Source of the DNA: CAVQCX01 sp963711095
GTDB taxonomy: Bacteria; Pseudomonadota; Gammaproteobacteria; Chromatiales; Chromatiaceae
Direction of reading: 5' to 3'
DNA length: 64,000 nucleotides
Assembly (NCBI GenBank): GCA_963711095.1
Contig: CAVQCX010000015.1
Coordinates: 1 to 64,000 of the forward strand
A model generated the notes under the pieces. It worked only from the letters and a program-made list of their open reading frames with translations, ran no database searches and was not told where the DNA came from. Below, piece after piece: positions 24,453 through 31,641 of the stretch. Positions within the stretch are counted from its first letter, which is position 1, and the number at the start of each line of letters is the position of its first letter. A program made the position numbers and the translations under genes.

Positions 24453-25610
24453 ATGAGCGACTACCTCTTCACGTCCGAATCGGTCTCCGAGGGCCACCCC
24501 GACAAGATGGCGGATCAGATCTCCGATGCCGTGCTCGACGCCATCATCGCCCGGGACCCGCACGCGCGGGTCGCCTGCGAGTGCCTGACCAAGACCGGCA
24601 TGGTCGTGCTGGCCGGGGAGATCACCACCACGGCCGAGATCGAGTACGAGAAGATCGTCCGCCAGGTGGTCAACGACATCGGCTACAACCACTCCGACGT
24701 CGGCTTCGACGGCAACACCTGCGCCGTCATCAATGCCCTGGGACGACAGTCCCCCGACATCAACCAGGGGGTGGACCGCGGCGATCGCGAGGCCCAGGGC
24801 GCCGGCGACCAGGGCCTGATGTTCGGCTACGCCACCAACGAGACCGATGTGCTGATGCCGGCCCCCATCACCTACGCCCACCGGCTGGTGCGCCGTCAGG
24901 CCGAGGTGCGCAAGAATGGCGAGCTGCCCTGGCTGCGCCCGGACGCCAAGTCCCAGATCACCTTCCGCTACCGGGACAACAAGCCGGTGGCCGTGGACGC
25001 GGTGGTCCTGTCCACCCAGCATGCCCCGGACATCCAGGACCGCGAGCTGCACGAGGCCGTCATGGACCTGATCATCAAGCCGGTGATCCCCGCGGAATGG
25101 CTGCACCAGGACACCCGCTACCACATCAACCCCACGGGCAAGTTCGTGATCGGCGGGCCCATGGGCGACTGCGGCCTGACCGGGCGCAAGATCATCGTCG
25201 ACTCCTACGGGGGAACGGCCCGGCACGGCGGCGGCGCCTTCTCCGGCAAGGACCCCTCCAAGGTGGACCGCTCTGCGGCCTATGCCGGGCGCTACGTGGC
25301 CAAGAACATTGTCGCTGCGGGGCTGGCCGCGCGTTGCGAGATCCAGGTCTCCTACGCGATCGGTGTGGCCGAGCCCACGTCCATCAATCTGGACACCTTC
25401 GGCTCCGGCAAAGTCGCCGATGCGGTGATCGTCAAGCTGGTGCGCGAGCACTTCGACCTGCGCCCCTGGGGCATCATCACCATGCTCGACCTGCTGCGCC
25501 CAATCTACCGACAGACCGCGGCCTACGGGCACTTCGGCCGCGACGATATACGTCTGCCCTGGGAGGGCACCGACAAGGCAGCGCTGCTGCGCGAGGCGGC
25601 TGGGTTATAA
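24453..25610 (+). CDS. metK: S-adenosylmethionine synthetase
   Basis: A 385-residue cytoplasmic enzyme making SAM from methionine and ATP. Signatures: SESVSEGHPDKMADQISDAV at the N-terminus (phosphate/Mg site), GAGDQGLMFGYATNE, and GGGAFSGKDPSKVDRSAAYA (the P-loop-like family signature). Length is normal. The start at 24453 begins MSDYLFTSESV as in homologues, with GGGAG upstream. Control appears to be by a SAM-II-like riboswitch and terminator in the leader. ahcY follows after 123 bases containing an SAH riboswitch. Confidence 0.96.
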   Translation: MSDYLFTSESVSEGHPDKMADQISDAVLDAIIARDPHARVACECLTKTGMVVLAGEITTTAEIEYEKIVRQVVNDIGYNHSDVGFDGNTCAVINALGRQSPDINQGVDRGDREAQGAGDQGLMFGYATNETDVLMPAPITYAHRLVRRQAEVRKNGELPWLRPDAKSQITFRYRDNKPVAVDAVVLSTQHAPDIQDRELHEAVMDLIIKPVIPAEWLHQDTRYHINPTGKFVIGGPMGDCGLTGRKIIVDSYGGTARHGGGAFSGKDPSKVDRSAAYAGRYVAKNIVAAGLAARCEIQVSYAIGVAEPTSINLDTFGSGKVADAVIVKLVREHFDLRPWGIITMLDLLRPIYRQTAAYGHFGRDDIRLPWEGTDKAALLREAAGL

Positions 25611-25634
25611 TTTTTTGCTCGCTAAAGACTTGCC

Positions 25635-25713
25635 CGGTCGGCGAGGAGCGTTGCAACGGGGGCCTGGCGCCCCGCCAGGCTCGCCGACCGGCATCCGATG
25701 ACAACGGCGCTCG
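25635..25713 (+). ncRNA. SAH (S-adenosylhomocysteine) riboswitch upstream of ahcY
   Basis: Closely fits the SAH riboswitch consensus: a perfect 11-bp P1 (CGGTCGGCGAG 25635-25645 with CTCGCCGACCG 25680-25690), the core GGAGCGTTGCAACGG, GCCAGGCTCG on the 3' side, and the downstream AACGGCGCTC. GAGCG (25646-25650) pairs with CGCTC (25708-25712), the expected pseudoknot. It precedes ahcY by about 20 bases, the classic location, and normally raises ahcY expression when SAH accumulates. Confidence 0.93.
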
Positions 25714-25733
25714 GTTGCTGAGGGACCTTCAAC

Positions 25734-27149
25734 ATGAATGCTCCTGCTGAGAGCCTGAAACCGGACCACAGGGTCGCCGACCCGGCCCTGGCCGACTGGG
25801 GCCGCAAGGAGATCGCCATCGCCGAGACCGAAATGCCCGGCCTGATGGCGATCCGCGAGAAGTATGCGGCCGAGCAGCCCCTGAAGGGCGCCCGCATCGC
25901 GGGCAGCCTGCACATGACCATCCAGACCGCGGTGCTGATCGAGACCCTGAAGGCGCTCGGGGCCGAGGTGCGCTGGGCTTCCTGCAACATCTTCTCCACC
26001 CAGGACCACGCCGCCGCGGCGATAGCCGCCGAAGGCATACCCGTCTATGCCTACAAGGGCGAGTCCCTGGAGGAATACTGGGCGTTCACCCATTGCATCA
26101 TGGAGTGGGGCGACGCAGGCACACCCAACATGATTCTGGACGATGGCGGGGACGCGACCCTGCTGGTCACGCTCGGCTCCAAGGCGGAGCAGCGCCCGGA
26201 GCTGCTGGACAAGCCCGGCAACGAGGAGGAGCGCGTGCTGTTCTCGGCCATCCGCCGCCGCCTCGAGACCCAGCCGGGGTACTACTCGCACATCCGCGCC
26301 AACATTCGCGGGGTCACCGAGGAGACCACCACCGGCGTGCACCGCCTCTATCAGATGGAGAAGGCCGGCGAGCTGCCCTTCCCGGCAATGAACGTCAACG
26401 ATTCGGTGACCAAGTCCAAGTTCGACAACCTCTACGGCTGCCGCGAGTCGCTGATGGACGGGATCAAGCGCGCCACCGACGTGATGATCGCCGGCAAGAT
26501 CTGCGTGGTGCTCGGCTACGGCGACGTGGGCAAGGGCTGTGCCCAGGCCTTCCGCGGCCTGGGAGCGAGCGTCTGGGTGACCGAGATCGATCCAATCTGT
26601 GCCCTGCAGGCTGGCATGGAAGGCTATCGCGTGGTGACCATGGACGAGGCTGCGCCGCTCGCCGATATCTTCGTCACCGCCACCGGCAACGTCGACGTCA
26701 TCACCCACGACCATATGGCAGCCATGAAGAGCCAGGCTATCGTCTGCAATATCGGCCACTTCGACTCCGAGATCGATGTGGCGAGCCTGCGCCGCTACCG
26801 GTGGGAGAACATCAAGCCCCAGGTCGACCACATCATCTTCCCGGACGGCAAGCGCATCATCCTGCTGGCCGAGGGCAGGCTGGTGAACCTCGGCTGCGCC
26901 ACTGGACACCCGAGCTTCGTGATGTCGGCCTCCTTCTCAAACCAGGTGCTCGCCCAGATCGAGCTGTTCGAGCGTAACCACGAGTATGCCAAGCGGGTGT
27001 ACGTGCTGCCCAAGAAGCTGGACGAAGAGGTGGCCCGGCTGCATCTCGCCAAGATCGGGGCGAGCCTCACCCGCCTGTCGGGGCGCCAGGCCGACTACAT
27101 CGGCGTGCCCCTGGAGGGACCCTACAAGCCGGACTATTACCGGTATTGA
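25734..27149 (+). CDS. ahcY: Adenosylhomocysteinase (SAH hydrolase)
   Basis: A 471-residue NAD-dependent enzyme splitting S-adenosylhomocysteine into adenosine and homocysteine, removing the product inhibitor of methyltransferases. Signatures: SLHMTIQTAVLIETLKALGA, SCNIFSTQDHAAAAIA, the NAD loop VLGYGDVGKGCAQAFRGLGA, NIGHFDSEID and the C-terminal YKPDYYRY, which completes the neighbouring active site. AGGGA precedes the ATG. Preceded by an SAH riboswitch; metF follows after 85 bases, so both are likely induced by SAH. Confidence 0.96.
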   Translation: MNAPAESLKPDHRVADPALADWGRKEIAIAETEMPGLMAIREKYAAEQPLKGARIAGSLHMTIQTAVLIETLKALGAEVRWASCNIFSTQDHAAAAIAAEGIPVYAYKGESLEEYWAFTHCIMEWGDAGTPNMILDDGGDATLLVTLGSKAEQRPELLDKPGNEEERVLFSAIRRRLETQPGYYSHIRANIRGVTEETTTGVHRLYQMEKAGELPFPAMNVNDSVTKSKFDNLYGCRESLMDGIKRATDVMIAGKICVVLGYGDVGKGCAQAFRGLGASVWVTEIDPICALQAGMEGYRVVTMDEAAPLADIFVTATGNVDVITHDHMAAMKSQAIVCNIGHFDSEIDVASLRRYRWENIKPQVDHIIFPDGKRIILLAEGRLVNLGCATGHPSFVMSASFSNQVLAQIELFERNHEYAKRVYVLPKKLDEEVARLHLAKIGASLTRLSGRQADYIGVPLEGPYKPDYYRY

Positions 27150-27234
27150 TGGACAACGCTCAGCCCTATTGGCTCGCAGCGGTCAGCCGGCTCGCGAAAG
27201 TCGCTTGGGCTGACCGCTGAGAGCTGCTTCTCCC

Positions 27235-28098
27235 ATGCCCAGCCAGCGCCACCATTCCCGCAGCTTCAGCTTCGAGCTCTACCCTCCCAAGACCGAGGAG
27301 GGCGTGCTCAAGCTGCGAAGCACCTGCGAGGCACTCGGCCAGTTGGCGCCGGAATATTTTTCCGTCACCTTCGGCGCCGGCGGCTCGACCCGCGAGCGCA
27401 CGCTGGAGACGGTGCTGGAGATCCAGGCGGCCGGCTTCGAGGCCGCACCGCACCTCTCGTGCATCGATTCCACCCGGGACGGCGTCCGGCAACTGCTGCA
27501 GCGTTACCGCTCCGGCGGCATCCGGCGGATCGTCGCCCTGCGCGGCGACGTGCCCTCGGGGATGCGCGAGATCGGCGAGCTGCGTCACGCCAACGAGCTG
27601 GTCGCCTTCATCCGCGCCGAGACCGGCGGGCATTTCCACATCGAGGTCGCCTGCTACCCGGAGTTCCACCCCCAGGCGGCCAACGCCCTGGCCGATCTGC
27701 GCCATTTCAAGCGCAAGGTCGAGGCCGGAGCGAACGGCGCCATCACGCAATATTTCTTCAACGCCGATGCCTATTTCAGCTTCGTCGACAGCATCGCGGC
27801 GATGGGCGTCAATGTGCCGGTGGTGCCCGGCATCATGCCGATCACCAATTACGCCCAGCTGGCCCGCTTCTCCGATGCCTGCGGGGCGGAGATCCCGCGC
27901 TGGATACGCAAGCGCTTGGAAGGCTTAGGAGATGACCTGGACAGCATCCGCGGCTTTGGCCAGGACGTGGTGACCGAGCTCTGCCGCCGCCTGCTGGACG
28001 GCGGCGCCCCAGGGCTGCACTTCTACACCATGAACCAGGCGGGCCCGACCCTGGCCATCTGGAAAGGCCTCGGGCTGGCCCTCGCGAACCGGTCCTAG
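27235..28098 (+). CDS. metF: 5,10-methylenetetrahydrofolate reductase
   Basis: A 287-residue FAD enzyme reducing methylene-THF to methyl-THF, the methyl donor for methionine synthesis. Signatures: SFELYPPKTEEGVLKL, FSVTFGAGGSTRERTLE, RRIVALRGDVPSG, ITQYFFNADAYFSFVD and VVPGIMPITNYAQL. Together with ahcY and metK it closes the methyl cycle: homocysteine released by AhcY is remethylated with methyl-THF. The start ATG at 27235 is the family N-terminus. Confidence 0.95.
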   Translation: MPSQRHHSRSFSFELYPPKTEEGVLKLRSTCEALGQLAPEYFSVTFGAGGSTRERTLETVLEIQAAGFEAAPHLSCIDSTRDGVRQLLQRYRSGGIRRIVALRGDVPSGMREIGELRHANELVAFIRAETGGHFHIEVACYPEFHPQAANALADLRHFKRKVEAGANGAITQYFFNADAYFSFVDSIAAMGVNVPVVPGIMPITNYAQLARFSDACGAEIPRWIRKRLEGLGDDLDSIRGFGQDVVTELCRRLLDGGAPGLHFYTMNQAGPTLAIWKGLGLALANRS

Positions 28099-28531
28099 TC
28101 TCCTGTTTCGTACTTCTCGGAGCTTATGGAGCCACAGTCCAGGCATGCTGCGCCATGGTCGGGACTTGGGTCGCCGGGGCCTTGCAGTGGCCGTCGGCCG
28201 CAGGGATGCGGCCGTCGAGCTTACAGGGATGTATCCACAGCGTGTCACGGAAAGGTCGCGGTGGCCCAAGTGGCTTGCATTACGCAGCTCCTCATAACTT
28301 CCAATCAGCATGAAACGGTACACTAGCCGTGCTCACCGGGCCCCTGTGGCGGCGCCCGATCCGCCGGATGGCGGCCCCGGGGCACGGACGGAACCGTGAG
28401 CCCCTGAGTCCGGGCCGCCGACGCAGCGCTTTTCGCGGCCCACCGGAAGGGCGATACTTTCGTTATACGCATGGACAGACCCGTCACCGTTTCCAAGACA
28501 GCCAGACAGATTACAGCGAGGAGAATGCCCG
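28099..28531. other. Intergenic region between metF and the CNB gene
   Basis: These 433 bases contain no frame with convincing protein character. They must carry the promoter of the downstream cyclic-nucleotide-binding gene; weak -10-like sequences occur (TACACT near 28319) but no clear promoter pair. No repeat was recognised. Confidence 0.35.
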
Positions 28532-29017
28532 ATGGTCGCAGCCAACATAACCGACCTGATCCGTCAGTGCGCGTTCGGAGAAGAGCTTGAAGGCCAGGAC
28601 TGCGAGGTGCTGGGCGAGGTCGCCTCGAGCCGCGAGCTGAGCGAAGGCGAGGTACTGGTGCGCGAGGGACAGGTGGACGACAGCGTCCATATCATCGTGG
28701 CCGGCAAGCTCGCCGTCACCAAGACGACGGGTGGCGGCGACGAGGCCACCCTGCATGTCCTGCACGAGGGTGACCTGGCGGGCGAGCTGGGCTTCATCGA
28801 CGGCACGGCGCACTCGGCCACCGTCAAGGCCCTGACGCAGGCCCAGGTGGTGACCCTGGAGCGCAGCCGATTCGAGTCCCTGATCACCAGCCACCCCCAG
28901 GTGGTCTACGACGTCATGCGTACCATCGTGCGCAGGGTGCATGCCACGCTCAGGCGCATGAACTTCCAGTACGTCGAGATGACCAACTACATCACCAAGG
29001 GACACGGCCGATATTGA
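28532..29017 (+). CDS. Cyclic nucleotide-binding (CRP-like) domain protein without a DNA-binding domain
   Basis: A 161-residue protein that is essentially one cNMP-binding domain: LSEGEVLVREGQVDDSVHII, GKLAVTKTTGGGDEATLHVL and the phosphate-binding cassette GELGFIDGTAHSATVKALTQ. The Arg that grips the cyclic phosphate in CRP (R-S-A) is His here (AHSATV), so ligand binding may be lost or changed. The C-terminal ~40 residues are helical (dimer-helix-like) and lack a winged helix. It probably acts as a sensor or adaptor through protein contacts. It sits just before bioA and next to the Chp cluster, whose pathway uses cAMP in Pseudomonas; a link is speculation. Confidence 0.8.
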   Translation: MVAANITDLIRQCAFGEELEGQDCEVLGEVASSRELSEGEVLVREGQVDDSVHIIVAGKLAVTKTTGGGDEATLHVLHEGDLAGELGFIDGTAHSATVKALTQAQVVTLERSRFESLITSHPQVVYDVMRTIVRRVHATLRRMNFQYVEMTNYITKGHGRY

Positions 29018-29061
29018 AGGCGGGGCGGGCCACCGCCCTGCGGTTTACGTCATCCCCGAGC

Positions 29062-30420
29062 ATGGCCGCCCTGGACAATCAGGCGCTGAGCGCCAGGGAC
29101 CTGGCCAGCCTGTGGCACCCCTGCACCCAGATGAAGGACCACGAGTGGCTGCCCCTGGTGCCGATCCGCCGGGGCGAAGGGGTATGGCTGGAGGATTTCG
29201 ACGGCCAGCGCTATCTCGATGCGATCAGCTCCTGGTGGGTCAACCTGTTCGGCCACTGCAATCCCAGGATCAGTGCCGCGGTCGCCGACCAGGCCGGACG
29301 CCTGGAGCACGTGCTGCTGGCCGGTTTCTCTCATGAGCCGGCGATACGCCTGGCCGAGCGCCTGCTGGCGCTGACCCCGCCCGGTCTGTCGCGTGTGTTC
29401 TTCGCCGACAGCGGCTCGGCGGCGGTCGAGGTGGCGCTCAAGATGAGCTTCCACTACTGGCGCAATGCCGGTCGCACCACCAAGAAGCGCTTCGTCACCC
29501 TGGCCAACAGCTACCACGGTGAGACCCTCGGTGCCCTCGCGGTGGGTGACGTGGCGCTTTACAAGCAGACCTACGCGCCGCTGCTGATGCAGGCCTATAC
29601 AGCTCCCTCGCCGGACTGTTTCCTGCGCGATCCGGGCGAAAGCTGCGATGACTACGCTCGGCGACGCTTCGCCGACATGGAACGGCTCCTGGCCGACCAC
29701 GCGGCGGAGATCTGTGCGGTCATCGTCGAGCCCCTGGTGCAGTGCGCTGGCCAGATGCGCATGTACCCTCCGGTCTACCTATCGCTGCTGCGCGAGGCCT
29801 GCGACCGTCATGGGGTGCATCTGATAGCCGACGAGATCGCCGTCGGATTCGGTCGCACGGGCACGCTGTTCGCCTGCGAGCAGGCCGGGATCAGCCCGGA
29901 CTTCCTCTGTCTGTCCAAGGGGCTCACCGGGGGTTACCTGCCCCTGTCGGCGGTCGTCACTGCAGAGCTCATCTATCAGGCCTTCTACGATGACTACGCA
30001 ACGCTGAAGGCATTCCTGCATTCCCACAGCTATGCGGGCAACCCGCTGGCCTGCGCGGCGGCGCTGGCAACCCTCGACATCTTCGCCGAGGAGCCGGTGT
30101 TGGAGCGCAACTGCAGGCTGGCCGCGGTGATGCAGGAGGCCACCGCCCATCTGAACGACCACCCGCAGGTGGGCGAAGTCCGGCAACGGGGCATGATCCT
30201 GGCCATCGAGATGGTGGCCGACAAGCCGAGCCGCGCAGCCTACCCCTGGCAGGAACGCCGGGGGCTCCAGGTCTACCGCCACGCCCTGTCCAGGGGTGCC
30301 CTGCTACGACCCCTGGGCAACGTGATCTATTTCATGCCGCCCTATGTGATCTCGGCAGAGCAGATCCGCCAGCTCGCCGCGATCGCCACCGAGGGCATAG
30401 AGCTGGCCACACGGCCATGA
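29062..30420 (+). CDS. bioA: Adenosylmethionine-8-amino-7-oxononanoate aminotransferase
   Basis: PLP-dependent enzyme of biotin synthesis that makes diaminopelargonic acid using SAM as amino donor. Signatures: LASLWHPCTQMKDHEWLPLV at the N-terminus (the WHP-T motif is diagnostic for BioA), SSWWVNLFGHCNPRI, SGSAAVEVALKMSFHYW, ADEIAVGFGRTGTLFACEQA and the PLP Lys in LSKGLTGGYLPL. About 452 residues from 29062, the first start that fits homologues. No other bio gene is nearby. rsmE follows with an eight-base gap. Confidence 0.93.
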   Translation: MAALDNQALSARDLASLWHPCTQMKDHEWLPLVPIRRGEGVWLEDFDGQRYLDAISSWWVNLFGHCNPRISAAVADQAGRLEHVLLAGFSHEPAIRLAERLLALTPPGLSRVFFADSGSAAVEVALKMSFHYWRNAGRTTKKRFVTLANSYHGETLGALAVGDVALYKQTYAPLLMQAYTAPSPDCFLRDPGESCDDYARRRFADMERLLADHAAEICAVIVEPLVQCAGQMRMYPPVYLSLLREACDRHGVHLIADEIAVGFGRTGTLFACEQAGISPDFLCLSKGLTGGYLPLSAVVTAELIYQAFYDDYATLKAFLHSHSYAGNPLACAAALATLDIFAEEPVLERNCRLAAVMQEATAHLNDHPQVGEVRQRGMILAIEMVADKPSRAAYPWQERRGLQVYRHALSRGALLRPLGNVIYFMPPYVISAEQIRQLAAIATEGIELATRP

Positions 30421-30427
30421 CACCCCC

Positions 30428-31156
30428 TTGGCGCTGACCCGGCTCTACACGCCGCAGCCGCTGGCGCCCGGGGCCCGACTGGTGCTGGAGCAAGCCGCCT
30501 CCCGGCACCTCGGCCAGGTGCTGCGCCTGGGCCCGGGCAGTCGGGTCGAGCTGTTCAACGGAGACGGTCGGGAGGCCGAGGCGCGGCTGGTTGCACTCTC
30601 CAAGTGGGGCGCGGAGATCGAAGTGCTCAGGCTCTCCGAGGCCGAGCCAGCCCCGAGCCTGGAGCTGACCCTGGCGCAGGGGATCTCCAAAGGCGAGCGC
30701 ATGGACTTCGCCCTGCAGAAGGCCATCGAGCTCGGCGCCCGGTGTTTTGTGCCACTGTTCACCGAGCGCTCTGTGGTCAGGCTGGATGCTCAGCGCCTGG
30801 AGCGGCGCCTGATCCACTGGCGGCGGGTGGCGATTGCCGCCTGCGAGCAGTCGGGACGCCGACACCTGGCCCGGGTCGCCCCGGCGGCGACGCTTCAGGA
30901 ATGGCTCGCCTCGCAACCGGGGCCCGGGATCTTCCTGCACCCTGAGGCCCGGCGACGGCTCGTTGACCTCGAGCCACCCCGCGGCCATCTCTGCCTGCTC
31001 GTTGGACCCGAAGGCGGGTTGGCGGACGCCGAGAGCGGGGCCGCCGAAGCGGCCGGCTTGGTCGGCGTCCGGCTCGGTCCCCGCATCTTGAGAACCGAGA
31101 CCGCACCGCTGGCCGCCCTGGCGGCTATACAGACGCTCTGGGGGGATTTTCGCTAG
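30428..31156 (+). CDS. rsmE: 16S rRNA (uracil-1498-N3)-methyltransferase
   Basis: A 242-residue SPOUT-family enzyme using SAM to methylate U1498 of 16S rRNA. The N-terminal PUA-like part (MALTRLYTPQPLAPG, HLGQVLRLGPGSRVELFNGD) is followed by the knotted domain: LAQGISKGERMDFALQKAIE, LGARCFVPLFTERSV, LVGPEGGLADAE and RLGPRILRTETAPLAALAAI. Translation starts at TTG 30428, eight bases after bioA. The 3' end overlaps that of chpC by four bases in convergent orientation. Confidence 0.93.
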   Translation: MALTRLYTPQPLAPGARLVLEQAASRHLGQVLRLGPGSRVELFNGDGREAEARLVALSKWGAEIEVLRLSEAEPAPSLELTLAQGISKGERMDFALQKAIELGARCFVPLFTERSVVRLDAQRLERRLIHWRRVAIAACEQSGRRHLARVAPAATLQEWLASQPGPGIFLHPEARRRLVDLEPPRGHLCLLVGPEGGLADAESGAAEAAGLVGVRLGPRILRTETAPLAALAAIQTLWGDFR

Positions 31157-31641
31157 CCGGCGCCACCCGCCGCCGGCACCGCGTCGAGCATCTGCTCCAG
31201 TGCGTCCAGATCGGGGATCCAGGCAGGCTCACCGCCCAGGGAGACCTGGCGCAGCACCGGCGCACCGGGCGGGGCATCGCTCGCGTCATCATCCACGCTT
31301 CCTTCCTGGATGCGCACCAGCCGGGGGATCGCCTGCGCCAGGATCCCTACGTAAGGCCGCTGCGGGTTACCGTTCAGGGTGTTGCACACCACGATCCGCG
31401 CCCGGTGCCCTGCCGCCGCCCTGATACCCCCGGCAGCACGCTCGAAAGCCACCAGGGGCACCCGCTGCTGGCGCCAGTCGATCGCCCCGAGTAGCCAGTC
31501 CGGCGCCCAGCCATCGATCTGCTGCGGCTCCTTGTAGCCGACCACCTCCGCCACCGTGGCGTTGGGAAGCAACAGGCGCCCGCCATCAAGCGGGATCAGG
31601 ACGGCCCGGATCTCACTAGCTGCCTTGCGGGGCTCGGTCAT
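31153..31641 (-). CDS. chpC: CheW-like chemotaxis adaptor ChpC
   Basis: A 162-residue CheW-domain protein: AVLIPLDGGRLLLPNATVAE, VVGYKEPQQIDGWAPDWLLG, then RQQRVPLVAFERAAGG and ARIVVCNTLNGNPQRPYVGI. In Pil-Chp systems ChpC is a second adaptor linking receptors to the ChpA kinase, beside PilI. Last gene of the cluster; its start overlaps the chpA stop as ATGA, so the two are translationally coupled. In Pseudomonas a chpB methylesterase lies between chpA and chpC; here it is absent. Confidence 0.85.
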   Translation of the reverse strand: MTEPRKAASEIRAVLIPLDGGRLLLPNATVAEVVGYKEPQQIDGWAPDWLLGAIDWRQQRVPLVAFERAAGGIRAAAGHRARIVVCNTLNGNPQRPYVGILAQAIPRLVRIQEGSVDDDASDAPPGAPVLRQVSLGGEPAWIPDLDALEQMLDAVPAAGGAG

